A stretch of DNA of 64,000 bases from Streptomyces sparsogenes (GCF_001704635.1 NZ_MAXF01000136.1:120810-184809), one strand, 5' to 3'. Counted from the stretch's first letter, positions 7,280 through 14,445 are shown. Notes: a model not told the origin generated them from the sequence alone. Numbers and translations: made by a program.

Positions 7280-7942
7280 ATGGGAAAACTTAAGGCGCTG
7301 GCGGTCGGTGTTGCGGCAGCGGCAGCTCTGGCCGGCTCGGCGCCCGCGGCGTCTGCGGACCCGGGCGAGGTGGTGCACACAACGCTGCGGCAGGCGATCG
7401 CCGACCTACCCGTCGCGGACGAGAACCGCACCGGGTACGAGCGGACCAAGTTCAGGCACTGGGTGGACGCGGACCGGGACGGATGCAACACGCGCGCCGA
7501 GGTGCTGATCGAGGAGGCAGTGGAGCCACCTACGGTCAGCGCCGGCTGCGTGCTCACTGGCGGCACATGGCACTCCTACTACGACGACGCGGACCAAACT
7601 GAGGCCCGCGCCCTCGACATCGACCACATGGTCCCGTTGGCCGAAGCCTGGGACTCGGGGGCGTCGGCCTGGTCGGCGGGGGAGCGGCAGGCATACGCCA
7701 ACGACCTCGACGACGAACGCTCGCTGGTGGCGGTGACGGCGCGGGAGAACCGGCGGAAGGCTGATCAGGACCCGGCCGAGTGGCTGCCGTCCGCGACGGG
7801 GGCCCTCTGCCGGTACGTGACGGAGTGGACGGCGGTCAAGACCCGCTGGGGTCTGTCGGCGGACTGGCGTGAGGCGGCGGCCCTGGTCGAGCTGGCAGCC
7901 GACTGCCCGGACGAGGAGCTGACGGTGGTCCTCGCCCGCTGA
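7280..7942 (+). CDS. Secreted HNH nuclease, DUF1524/GmrSD C-terminal type
   Basis: 220 aa with GAGGAGGAG ribosome site. Residues 1-26 are a classical signal peptide ending ASA. The mature domain carries the HNH core: D115-H116 in ALDIDHMVPL, then N157 and K160 in ENRRKADQDPAEW, the family arrangement for a metal-dependent DNase. Two cysteine pairs (C69/C90, C177/C209) could form disulphides outside the cell. Similar secreted HNH proteins are common in Streptomyces chromosomes and some phages. It is followed by a strong terminator. In a prophage it may act on competitor or environmental DNA (inferred). Confidence 0.85.
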   Translation: MGKLKALAVGVAAAAALAGSAPAASADPGEVVHTTLRQAIADLPVADENRTGYERTKFRHWVDADRDGCNTRAEVLIEEAVEPPTVSAGCVLTGGTWHSYYDDADQTEARALDIDHMVPLAEAWDSGASAWSAGERQAYANDLDDERSLVAVTARENRRKADQDPAEWLPSATGALCRYVTEWTAVKTRWGLSADWREAAALVELAADCPDEELTVVLAR

Positions 7943-7961
7943 CCAGGTAGCCTGACACAGC

Positions 7962-7996
7962 GCCGCCCCCGCCTGCTTACCTCAGGCGGGGGCGGC
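7962..7996. terminator. Strong bidirectional terminator
   Basis: 14-bp perfect arms GCCGCCCCCGCCTG / CAGGCGGGGGCGGC with loop CTTACCT, between the HNH nuclease and the convergent small-gene operon that ends at 8010. Confidence 0.8.
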
Positions 7997-8009
7997 GTGC
8001 TGCGTGCGC

Positions 8010-8231
8010 TCAGGCGTGGTCGAAGGTGACGGGCATCGCGTCGGGGGAGTCGGCGTCGGCCTCCCTCTTCGCGGCGAGGGCGTCGCGGAGTCCGAATCGG
8101 TTGCTGTACTGGCAGAAGGCGGCGTTCGCCTCGTCTCTCGCCTTGATGTACGCCTTGTAGGCGGCCTCATTCTCCGACATGACAGCACGAGACGCCCGTA
8201 GCGTCTCGATCAGGTCCGACCTGCTGGTCAT
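8010..8231 (-). CDS. Small helical phage protein
   Basis: 73 aa, almost entirely alpha-helical and charged (RSDLIETLRASRAVMSENEAAYKAYIKARDEANAAF). Its ATG overlaps the stop of the upstream gene (ATGA), so it is the last member of a leftward five-gene operon. No recognised family or function. Confidence 0.6.
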   Translation of the reverse strand: MTSRSDLIETLRASRAVMSENEAAYKAYIKARDEANAAFCQYSNRFGLRDALAAKREADADSPDAMPVTFDHA

Positions 8232-8506
8232 GGCTTCTCCTTGTTGTCGTTGCTGCGGTTCAGGATCTCGGCGAGCCCGGCTTCGACGTCGAGCACCTGG
8301 CCCAGGTCAGCGACGGTGCGGGTGTGGGCCTCGGTCAGGGCGCGGTTCAGAGCCTCGGCGGGCGGCTCCCCGACGCCGCCGCAGTCCTTCAGTCCGGCGG
8401 CGGCTGTCCCGTCGGGGTTCCGTGCCCAATGTGAGCGCACTGTGCCGTCGCTCTTCAGCCGATAGGGGCGGCCACACACCTGGCAGTGTCCCTTCGGGGT
8501 GGTCAC
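8228..8506 (-). CDS. Small phage protein with CxxC zinc-finger-like start
   Basis: 92 aa from a GTG at 8506 with GAGGAGAGCT just upstream; longer in-frame starts lack a ribosome site. The N-terminus has CQVCGRPYRLKSDGTVRSHW and a later C near residue 39, a pattern seen in single zinc-finger proteins of phages. The C-terminal half is helical. It starts 2 bases after the upstream stop. Possible nucleic-acid binding, unproven. Confidence 0.6.
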   Translation of the reverse strand: MTTPKGHCQVCGRPYRLKSDGTVRSHWARNPDGTAAAGLKDCGGVGEPPAEALNRALTEAHTRTVADLGQVLDVEAGLAEILNRSNDNKEKP

Positions 8507-8508
8507 GG

Positions 8509-8688
8509 TCAGCTCTCCTCGACGTCGTCGGCTTCGGCTCCGCAGCGGCGGCACTCGTTGCCCTCGCCGACCGGCGGGTAGTCGTGCTCGGGGTACGGCC
8601 GGCCGTCCCCGTCGACGCATTCGTCTTCGAGCGGGAAGTAGTTCGCCTTCTCGCCGCCGACAGGCGGCATGTAGTCGGAGTAGGTCAC
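8509..8688 (-). CDS. Very small acidic phage protein with CxxC
   Basis: 59 aa from GTG at 8688 behind AGAGGAGAC. It is acidic and aromatic-rich in the first half (YSDYMPPVGGEKANYFPLED) and ends with CRRCGAEADDVEES. One further Cys (about residue 24) could complete a zinc site. Member of the leftward operon; no function recognised. Confidence 0.5.
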   Translation of the reverse strand: MTYSDYMPPVGGEKANYFPLEDECVDGDGRPYPEHDYPPVGEGNECRRCGAEADDVEES

Positions 8689-8747
8689 GGTGTCTCCTCT
8701 GTGTTGGTGGTGCGGCGGACCCACACGCGGACGTGGGCGGGGGAGGG

Positions 8748-9002
8748 TCAGGAGGTGGCGGACGGAAGGGCCTGCCTCCCGGCCTCGGTGATAGTCAGGG
8801 GCCGCTTGATGCCGCGCAGGGTTCCGTACTCGACCCATCCTCGCCGCACCAGCGCGTTCACTGTCGTCTTGGACATGGTGGTGCCGTCCGGCGCGATGAT
8901 GTACCAAGTGCCGCTGTGCTCCCAGCGGTATGTGCCTCCCTTCGCGATGTGAGTGAGTGCTACCGCCTGCGGGGCAGTCGGCTCGGGCTGTTTCGTGGGC
9001 AT
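8748..9002 (-). CDS. Small winged-helix-like phage protein
   Basis: 84 aa; ATG at 9002 taken because AGGAG lies 8 nt upstream, whereas the in-frame GTG at 9008 would sit on top of it. Residues 40-80 read as a recognition helix and wing (MSKTTVNALVRRGWVEYGTL...PLTITEAGRQAL), as in MarR-like minimal DNA-binding domains. It could bind the inverted repeat upstream of the operon, making an autoregulatory loop, which is inference. Confidence 0.6.
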   Translation of the reverse strand: MPTKQPEPTAPQAVALTHIAKGGTYRWEHSGTWYIIAPDGTTMSKTTVNALVRRGWVEYGTLRGIKRPLTITEAGRQALPSATS

Positions 9003-9004
9003 GG

Positions 9005-9316
9005 TCACTTCTCCTCGTCCTTATGGTCCTTGCCGATGTGGTTGCGGATGCTGGCCGGAGCCCCGGCGTAGTTGCAGTGCGGGCACTGCTCCCAGACTCT
9101 CGCTCGAAGAGCCGTCTCCTTGAGGGAGTTGTGGGGGCCGAAGCCATGCTCGTCGAGGAGCCGCGCCACGGAGCCCTCGTACTTAAGAGCAAGGATCGCG
9201 GCTTCCGCCATCTTGTCGTGGCCCCGGGTGAAGAAGCTGCCGAGGCTCGTGTCCCTGTCGCAGCCACACCAGCACTTGCCGGTGGGGATGAGGCGGGGGG
9301 AGTCGTCGTGGCTCAT
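9005..9316 (-). CDS. Phage zinc-finger protein, first gene of the leftward operon
   Basis: 103 aa. It has an N-terminal CWCGC cluster and a C-terminal C-x2-C-x10-H-x4-H-type finger (CPHCNYAGAPASIRNHIGKDH) close to a C2H2 finger. No Shine-Dalgarno sequence precedes the ATG, but a -10 box TATCTT ends 5 nt upstream, so the mRNA is probably leaderless. Likely nucleic-acid binding; specific role unknown. Confidence 0.65.
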   Translation of the reverse strand: MSHDDSPRLIPTGKCWCGCDRDTSLGSFFTRGHDKMAEAAILALKYEGSVARLLDEHGFGPHNSLKETALRARVWEQCPHCNYAGAPASIRNHIGKDHKDEEK

Positions 9317-9321
9317 ACTTC

Positions 9322-9357
9322 AAGATAGCGCATCTTGATGCCCCATCAAGATGTGCT
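9322..9357 (-). promoter_or_regulatory. Leaderless promoter with overlapping operator
   Basis: On the minus strand TTGATG (9349-9344) and TATCTT (9327-9322) are separated by 16 bp and stand 5 nt before the ATG at 9316. The same DNA is an inverted repeat: 9327-9340 and 9344-9357 have 14-bp arms (core CATCTTGATG / CATCAAGATG) with one mismatch and a CCC spacer. Repressor binding would cover the whole promoter. Confidence 0.6.
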
Positions 9358-9462
9358 AACAAGATTCCCGCAAGGGTGAGGGGTTGCGCAACGGCGCCCC
9401 GGGCGCCTGCGGTTGAACGGCGCGGCTCTCGATAACATGCCATATCGCGGGCGAAAAAACGG

Positions 9463-9468
9463 TACAAT
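9463..9468 (+). promoter_or_regulatory. -10 box of a leaderless rightward transcript
   Basis: TACAAT lies 5 nt before the ATG at 9474, with no ribosome site between. A transcript starting at or next to the ATG is expected. No convincing -35 hexamer is visible at 16-18 bp upstream, so an activator may be needed. Confidence 0.5.
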
Positions 9469-9473
9469 TAGAC

Positions 9474-9890
9474 ATGCCTCCAAACCCTCCTGATGAGTTG
9501 TTTGCTCGGCGCGCTTCCCGCCGAAGCAACAGAGTCCGCCGGGCCTCTCTGTCGAAGCCGATCGATGTGAAGACGGATGGCCCTCCAGCGTGGGCAACGC
9601 GATTCGTCATCCCGCGAGATGCGTGCGAAGCGTGCGCCCAGCACTGGCACCACCGGTGCTGGGGCGTCAACGTCCTCCTCGACCCCGTCCCCAACTGCCC
9701 GTGTGACTGCGGCCACCGGAAAGACCCGATGCGACTCAGTGACGAAGCGTGGGCCGACCTCGCGATCCACGCCCCGGACCATGTCTGGATAGCCGCCATG
9801 TTCGAGCGGCAGCGCGCGGCAGGCATCCACGCCTGCGTCATGGACGACCAGGAGCGACACTGGGCCGCGCGTTGGGAGCGTGACCGATGA
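9474..9890 (+). CDS. Cysteine/histidine-rich phage early protein
   Basis: 138 aa, leaderless start. A basic N-terminus (ARRASRRSNRVRR) is followed by a putative zinc knuckle, CEACAQHWHHRC and CPCDCGH (about residues 51-81). The C-terminal part is helical. It opens the rightward early operon that leads to the integrase; its stop overlaps the next start (ATGA). No family recognised. Confidence 0.6.
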   Translation: MPPNPPDELFARRASRRSNRVRRASLSKPIDVKTDGPPAWATRFVIPRDACEACAQHWHHRCWGVNVLLDPVPNCPCDCGHRKDPMRLSDEAWADLAIHAPDHVWIAAMFERQRAAGIHACVMDDQERHWAARWERDR

Positions 9891-10549
9891 CCGTCAACGT
9901 GCATCTCGGGGACGAGCAGGGTCTCGACCGCTCCCGTCGCTACCTCCGCCCCGTTGCTCGCCTCCAACTCCCCGACGAGCCGGATCTCGTGCACCTGGCC
10001 GTATACGAGTGGCTGCCGATGTTCGACGCATGGGCGACCGGCCCAGCCATCTGCGGACGCTCAACCGCACAGGGCCCGCTGACGGAGAGCGTCGAGGCGA
10101 CCTGCGCGTCCTGCCTCGCATACGAGCCGAAGTACCGGACCGCACTGGACCGGCAGGCCGGGGTGATGCGAACGACGCAGGTGCCCGCCGCGAGCCTTGA
10201 AGAGCACGTCGCGGCCACCAAGTACTGGTTCGACGCCGCCGACGAACGGCGAGTCGAGCGCGATCAGCTCCGCACGAAGCTGAAGGCGATCACCGAAGCC
10301 ACGATCCTGTGGCGCGACCGCACCGCCGGGGACGTCGGTCTGGCCATCGCTCTCGCCGGGATCCTGGACGCCGAAGCGCCCGAGCCTCCCGCCACGGCCG
10401 CTCTCGCTCGCGTGCGGAAGCTGCACAGGCCAGTCCTCTACACCGACCCCGTAGACGGGCAGCGCTCACAGCAGTGCGCCCACTGCTCCGACCACGCTCC
10501 CGTGCTGTACCCCTGCGACACTGTTCGCGCGATCGAGGAACGCCCGTGA
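9887..10549 (+). CDS. Phage early protein with C-terminal zinc motif
   Basis: 220 aa, ATGA-coupled to the previous gene. Contains C57 and CASC near 72-75, a helical middle (about 103-150) and a C-terminal CAHCSDHAPVLYPC motif (about 200-213), a combination common in small proteins of Streptomyces phages. Function unknown; probable zinc binding. Confidence 0.6.
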   Translation: MTVNVHLGDEQGLDRSRRYLRPVARLQLPDEPDLVHLAVYEWLPMFDAWATGPAICGRSTAQGPLTESVEATCASCLAYEPKYRTALDRQAGVMRTTQVPAASLEEHVAATKYWFDAADERRVERDQLRTKLKAITEATILWRDRTAGDVGLAIALAGILDAEAPEPPATAALARVRKLHRPVLYTDPVDGQRSQQCAHCSDHAPVLYPCDTVRAIEERP

Positions 10550-10615
10550 CTGACCTCGTCCCGCGCCAGCCGGGCGCCACCCCCGCCGCCTACATCGCCT
10601 GAGAGGTTAGAACTC

Positions 10616-10999
10616 ATGACACATCAGCTGCCCCACCCGTTCGATGCCACAGTCGAAGACCTGACCCAAGCCGTGCAAGCCCTCCCGCGTGACCCGGTTT
10701 TGGTCCGTGACTACGATCGGATCGAAGACCTTGTCGAATGGATCGGCAAAGCCGCAACCACTCTGAAAGGCGAACTGCCGCACCCAGGCGTGGAACTGCC
10801 GATCGGCCCCTCGCATCCCGGCACCCGGGACGACGTGGTCACGGCCCTGGCATCCATCGCCGCCCTCGTCCCACCTGCACCTGACGCAGAAGCCGAGCAC
10901 TTCGTATGGATCAGGGACTGGTCAGGATGGCTCTGGCACGCCGCCCGTAACGTCCGTCAGCGCGCCCCCCGTTACGACTACGAGGTGGAGCGCCCGTGA
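10616..10999 (+). CDS. Phage early protein of unknown function
   Basis: 127 aa, AGAGGTTAG ribosome site. Mixed helical protein with the aromatic stretch FVWIRDWSGWLWHAARNVRQR near the C-terminus. Its stop is overlapped by the integrase start (GTGA), so expression is coupled to the recombinase. No recognised domain. Confidence 0.6.
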   Translation: MTHQLPHPFDATVEDLTQAVQALPRDPVLVRDYDRIEDLVEWIGKAATTLKGELPHPGVELPIGPSHPGTRDDVVTALASIAALVPPAPDAEAEHFVWIRDWSGWLWHAARNVRQRAPRYDYEVERP

Positions 11000-12018
11000 C
11001 CGACCTGCAAGTCACGTCGAGCAGCGACCGTTCCCCCGCTGCCTACGATGCTGCGACGCTCGCCGTCCTGCACGCCATGGAAGAGGCAGCCGAGAAGCAC
11101 CTCGACGCCATCCGCCCCCACAACACCAAACGCGGCTACGCCAACGACTGGGCACTCTGGGAAGAGTTCCACGATTGGCTCGGCGAACGCACCGGGCAGG
11201 CCCTGCCGTTGACCGCCGTTACCAAGGGCACGCTCGTCGGGTTCGTCGTCTGGCTCGACACCATCAAGCTCGCCGCGCCCAACAGCATCGACCGCAGGAT
11301 CACCGGCGTCACCGTCACCGCGCGAAACGACCACGGCGTCGAAGTCCCCAAGGCCGCCACCGTCGCTGCCCGCCAGGCCCTCAAGCCGCTGAAGAACGAC
11401 CCCGAACGCGTGGCACGCGGCCGAGGCAAAGCACCCGCCGCGACGCCCGAGCAGCTGCAGCAGATGAACGCCGCCGTCGCCGACGGACTCACCGGACTCC
11501 GCGACCGCGCCCTCTGGCTCATGGCCTTCGCCATCGCCGGCCGCTCCGCCGAGGTCGCCGCCCTCCGCGCCGAAACCATCGTCCACGTCAGCCAAGGACT
11601 CGAAGTCCACGTCCCCGCCGTCAAGGGCCGCCCGCCCCGGGATGTGGTCGTCGGCTACGGCAAGAACCCCGACACCTGCCCTGTCCGTGCCTGGCTTACT
11701 TGGCGCGCGGCAGCAGGCATCACCACGGGGCCCGCCTTCCTGCCCGTCACCGTCTGGGGCCAACTCGGCGACCGGGCCCTCTCGCCGGAGGCCGTCCGGG
11801 AGATCATCGCCCGCAATGCTGAACGGGCTGGCCTCTCCGTTCGCCTGACCGGCCACAGCATGCGAGCAGGGTTCATCACCACCTCACGCCGAGCAGGCAA
11901 GCGCGAGGAGAAGATCCGCGCCCAGTCCGGCCACGCCGAGAACAGCCCCGCCTTCTGGGGCTACATTCGGGAAGCCGACAAGTGGACCGATGCCGCGTCC
12001 GAGGACATCGGCCTCTAA
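10996..12018 (+). CDS. int: Tyrosine-type site-specific recombinase (integrase)
   Basis: 340 aa from GTG. Residues about 28-130 form a core-binding domain (TKRGYANDWALWEEFHDWL). Residues 150-335 form the catalytic domain with R183 (AGRSAEV), K210, H287-x-x-R290 (HSMRAGF), H313 and nucleophile Y323 (FWGYIRE). All catalytic positions appear intact. It would catalyse phage integration and excision. No excisionase or attachment core could be identified next to it; the left prophage end lies outside the window. Confidence 0.9.
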   Translation: MTDLQVTSSSDRSPAAYDAATLAVLHAMEEAAEKHLDAIRPHNTKRGYANDWALWEEFHDWLGERTGQALPLTAVTKGTLVGFVVWLDTIKLAAPNSIDRRITGVTVTARNDHGVEVPKAATVAARQALKPLKNDPERVARGRGKAPAATPEQLQQMNAAVADGLTGLRDRALWLMAFAIAGRSAEVAALRAETIVHVSQGLEVHVPAVKGRPPRDVVVGYGKNPDTCPVRAWLTWRAAAGITTGPAFLPVTVWGQLGDRALSPEAVREIIARNAERAGLSVRLTGHSMRAGFITTSRRAGKREEKIRAQSGHAENSPAFWGYIREADKWTDAASEDIGL

Positions 12019-12037
12019 CTGAGGGGGAACCGCGCCC

Positions 12038-12277
12038 GTGGAACAGATACCGACCTACGACGTCACGCTCACCGGAGGGCCGCTCGACGGGAAGACCCTG
12101 CCTGTGTCTGGTGATCCGATGGAACCCCCGGACAGCGTGGTAGTACAGCTTCCGCCGGAGAACCAACTGCAGGCGGTCTATACCCCCAGGGTGAACACTG
12201 ACCCCGAGGGCGGTCCGTGGGTCTATCAGTACATCCGCACGGAACCGGTGCTGCGAGCGGACGACGCGAGCGCATAA
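12038..12277 (+). CDS. Small phage protein, GGPLDG type
   Basis: 79 aa, GTG start after GAGGGGGAA. The N-terminus reads YDVTLTGGPLDGKTLPVSGDP, a signature of small phage and Streptomyces proteins with one beta-sheet domain; the rest is beta-rich. Follows the integrase by 19 bp. Function unknown. Confidence 0.55.
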   Translation: MEQIPTYDVTLTGGPLDGKTLPVSGDPMEPPDSVVVQLPPENQLQAVYTPRVNTDPEGGPWVYQYIRTEPVLRADDASA

Positions 12278-12407
12278 GGGAACGTTATGCGCTACCCCAC
12301 CATGTGGAAGATCAGCGTCCGGCCCCTTCCCCACGCCGACCTTGAGGTGCGCTCTGTGGGTGGGCATCGCACGTCTTGCTCCCCAGGCGGAGTGTTGATC
12401 CCCCTCT

Positions 12408-12434
12408 GCGCCCCGTCTCGTGCGGGCGGGGCGC
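12408..12434 (+). terminator. Terminator after the integrase operon
   Basis: 8-bp stem GCGCCCCG / CGGGGCGC followed by TTCGTCCCTCC. The 268-base gap 12278-12545 holds nothing else supported. Confidence 0.6.
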
Positions 12435-12545
12435 TTCGTCCCTCCCGGCCTCCCCACGGGAGGGCCGACGCCTGTCGGGCAGCGGCCCGAGAAAGTCTGT
12501 GCCGACCTGTGGCATTACCGCCGGGCAGGGGCGCACCATGGCGCG

Positions 12546-12785
12546 ATGATTTCCGCATCGTTCACCGAGTTCGTCGAGAAGTACACGAAACCGTGCCCCG
12601 ACCCCGAGTGCCCGTCGTGCAAGACGTTCGGCCTGCGAATGTACTGCCCGCCCGACGCGCCGGAGCGAGTCGTCTGCCTGAACCGGAACTGCCCGGACTA
12701 CGAGCGTCTCGAGGGCATGCCCGACCCGAACTGGACTCGCTCGCTGCTCAGCCCTTGCCCGCCGCCCGACCGTCCCACGGACTGA
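12546..12785 (+). CDS. Small cysteine-rich phage protein
   Basis: 79 aa. Eight cysteines in CPDPECPSC, CPP and CLNRNCPDY suggest one or two zinc sites. The nearest ribosome site (AGGGG) better fits an out-of-frame ATG at 12538 encoding only Met-Ala-Arg, whose stop overlaps this ATG. Translation may therefore be by coupling from that minicistron. Function unknown. Confidence 0.5.
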   Translation: MISASFTEFVEKYTKPCPDPECPSCKTFGLRMYCPPDAPERVVCLNRNCPDYERLEGMPDPNWTRSLLSPCPPPDRPTD

Positions 12786-12807
12786 ACCTGGCCCTTCGGG
12801 CCCGGAT

Positions 12808-12840
12808 GCCCCGTTCCTGGAGCTGCGAACAGGGCGGGGC
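12808..12840 (+). terminator. Terminator-like hairpin
   Basis: GCCCCG / CGGGGC stem extended by TTC / GAA with a bulge, followed by GTTCTGCTGTCTCTC, 20 bp after the preceding stop. Confidence 0.5.
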
Positions 12841-12876
12841 GTTCTGCTGTCTCTCCGCTTGGGGGGCGCCGTGCTG

Positions 12877-13086
12877 TCACCACACGTCCGGTCCGCCACC
12901 GCGCCACTCGATGAGCGGCGACGCTTCGAGGTCCATGTCGTCGGCGTCGGGCAGGCCGGCCCGCCGTAGAAACTCCCGGAGATCGGCCTCACCGTAGGCG
13001 ACTCCGAGGATGACCCCATCCACGCGTACTCGCCGGCCGCCCGAAGCTGAGGGCGGCTGCACGACGACGCGCTGCACTCCGGCCAT
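12877..13086 (-). CDS. Small phage-associated protein
   Basis: 69 aa. Contains GGRRVRVDGVILGVAYGEADLREFLRRAGL, a pattern seen in small proteins of actinobacterial mobile elements, then an acidic tail. Start ATG at 13086 has only a weak ribosome site. It reads leftward, like the two genes at 13410-13862. Function not recognised. Confidence 0.5.
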   Translation of the reverse strand: MAGVQRVVVQPPSASGGRRVRVDGVILGVAYGEADLREFLRRAGLPDADDMDLEASPLIEWRGGGPDVW

Positions 13087-13154
13087 GCGTCCAGGGTGTG
13101 GCGAACCCGGACGAGCCGCACCCTACGGACGGCCGCCCGTGCCACACTGGTGTC

Positions 13155-13410
13155 GGCCCCCGCTGCATCCCCCGTCGGCGGGGGCCTCTTCACGCCCCGG
13201 CGCCGTCGGCACCCGCGCGTACCCTTGAATCATCTATCCGATTTACTGCGTGGGCTGCGCGGCTACTCGGATGCGAACCGCCCCGTCGAACCGGCGGGGC
13301 GGCGGCATGACGGGGGAGGCGTGAAAGTCACGGTCAGCGAGCTGGACCTGCATTACACAGGTCCAGCTTCCGGCATCTGAGCATCACTTTGGCGGTGCCG
13401 CCAAAGTGAT
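13155..13410. repeat. Cluster of four perfect hairpins in a gene-free stretch
   Basis: The 323 bases 13087-13409 hold no convincing gene but four inverted repeats. They are 13155-13163 with 13178-13186 (9 bp), 13278-13285 with 13295-13302 (8 bp), 13340-13350 with 13358-13368 (11 bp, AGCTGGACCTG), and 13383-13395 with 13398-13410 (13 bp, ATCACTTTGGCGG). The last overlaps the stop codon of the next leftward gene. Only the first is followed by a T/C-rich run. The 19-codon frame at 13321-13380 is spanned by the third hairpin and is not called. Confidence 0.7.
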
Positions 13411-13589
13411 TACGCCGCCTCGGTGACCGGGCGCCGCTGGGCTGCTGCCCACGCCACGACGAGCCGCGCGTACTCGGCCCGCTCCGCCTCAAACAAAGGC
13501 CTCCCAGCCCGGTCCGCCATGAACCGACGGATCGCCTCATTCGCCGCAGCGGCAGGCGCCGCATCCGGGGGCGGGGGAGTCTCGGGCAT
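13410..13589 (-). CDS. Small helical phage protein downstream of GntR
   Basis: 59 aa from ATG at 13589. An in-frame TTG at 13619, immediately after the GntR stop and with AGGGGTGA upstream, would add 10 residues and couple the two genes. The protein is Ala/Pro-rich at the start and then helical (NEAIRRFMADRAGRPLFEAERAEYARLVVAWAAA). No function recognised. Confidence 0.5.
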   Translation of the reverse strand: MPETPPPPDAAPAAAANEAIRRFMADRAGRPLFEAERAEYARLVVAWAAAQRRPVTEAA

Positions 13590-13619
13590 GCGAACAAGCC
13601 TACGGGCAGGCAGTGACAA

Positions 13620-13862
13620 TCACCCCTGCCCGGCGGTCGGAGAGACGAAGCTCCCAAGCCCCGGCTCCGTGTAGATCAGACCCTCCTCGCGCAGCGCCCG
13701 GTGCACCTTCTGGCCCGTCGCGGTCGCGATGCCAAACTCCTGCTGCAGCGCCAGCACCGACGGGACGCGAGTCCGCGGCGGATACGTGCCGTCGGCGATC
13801 CGCTTACGCAGCACCTCGGCGACCTGCCGCCACCGCGGAACATCAGGAGCAAAGTCGATCAC
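13620..13862 (-). CDS. Short GntR-type DNA-binding protein
   Basis: 80 aa comprising only the GntR winged helix: WRQVAEVLRKRIADGTYPPRTRVPS, recognition region QEFGIATATGQKVHRALREEGLIYTEPGLGSFV. No effector domain follows. Short GntR proteins of this kind are common in Streptomyces phages and integrative plasmids, where they control transfer or lysogeny genes. Candidate operators lie just upstream at 13872-13932. Confidence 0.8.
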   Translation of the reverse strand: MIDFAPDVPRWRQVAEVLRKRIADGTYPPRTRVPSVLALQQEFGIATATGQKVHRALREEGLIYTEPGLGSFVSPTAGQG

Positions 13863-13871
13863 ATCGCCAAG

Positions 13872-13932
13872 CTAGGCATGCCACACCTGATCAGGCGAGA
13901 TAGGGCATACCAAGCGTGCTACGGCATGCTAG
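13872..13932. promoter_or_regulatory. Operator-like repeats between GntR and the divergent gene
   Basis: CTAGGCATGCC (13872-13882) and, in opposite orientation, GGCATGCTAG (13923-13932) flank a perfect palindrome CCTGATCAGG (13886-13895) and a related TAGGGCATACC. The arrangement suits autoregulation by the short GntR protein. A further GC-rich hairpin at about 13951-13979 precedes the rightward gene. Confidence 0.45.
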
Positions 13933-14007
13933 GGGAAGGAACAGCAAGACCCCCGCGGCCGTGCGACCGGCCCGGGGGCATGGACCACCTGGAGAGAGCA
14001 GGCAGAC

Positions 14008-14445
14008 GTGCACGAGCCTAGAGCCGACTCCCGCCCCCACCGAAGCCCCAGGGCCGAATCCATCGCCGCCCAGCTCGCCGCGCTCACCGGCAGCACCCCG
14101 CGGCTCAGCGTCGGTGCCGGCCGCACCCGCATCGAGACGGACCTCCCGCCCGTCCTCAGCGACGCCGGGCGCCACATGCTGTACGCGACCCTCGCCAGCG
14201 CCGACGACTACGGGCACGAACCCGACGGCGGGTACATCTGGGTGGAGCTCCACACGCGGCTGCCGGATCCGGGCGCACTCACCTCGGAGCAACTCCAGGG
14301 ACTGGCCTGCGCTTGGTGCGGGGCCCGCCTCTACACGTGCCGCTCCATCGGCACCATCCAGCTGCGGCCGGGCCTTAACGGCCAGTTGGCTGAGACTGCC
14401 GAGCTGATGGTCTGCAGCCCTGTGTGTGCCACACGGCATCCGTGA
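14008..14445 (+). CDS. Phage or plasmid-type protein with zinc motif
   Basis: 145 aa from GTG with GGAGAG upstream. The N-terminal half (ESIAAQLAALTG...HMLYATLASADDYGHEPDGGYIWVEL) is helical. The C-terminal half has CAWCGARLYTC and CSPVC, a probable zinc ribbon. It is divergent from the short GntR gene and probably under its control. The 138 bases 14446-14583 that follow hold nothing recognisable. Confidence 0.6.
   Translation: MHEPRADSRPHRSPRAESIAAQLAALTGSTPRLSVGAGRTRIETDLPPVLSDAGRHMLYATLASADDYGHEPDGGYIWVELHTRLPDPGALTSEQLQGLACAWCGARLYTCRSIGTIQLRPGLNGQLAETAELMVCSPVCATRHP

Noticed and set aside
10996..12018. A degenerate, inactive integrase
   Set aside because: All expected catalytic residues (R183, K210, H287, R290, H313, Y323) are present and the frame is intact.
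13321..13380. A 19-codon peptide gene beginning GTG
   Set aside because: Ribosome-site spacing is too short and the frame is almost entirely a perfect hairpin, so structure rather than coding explains it.
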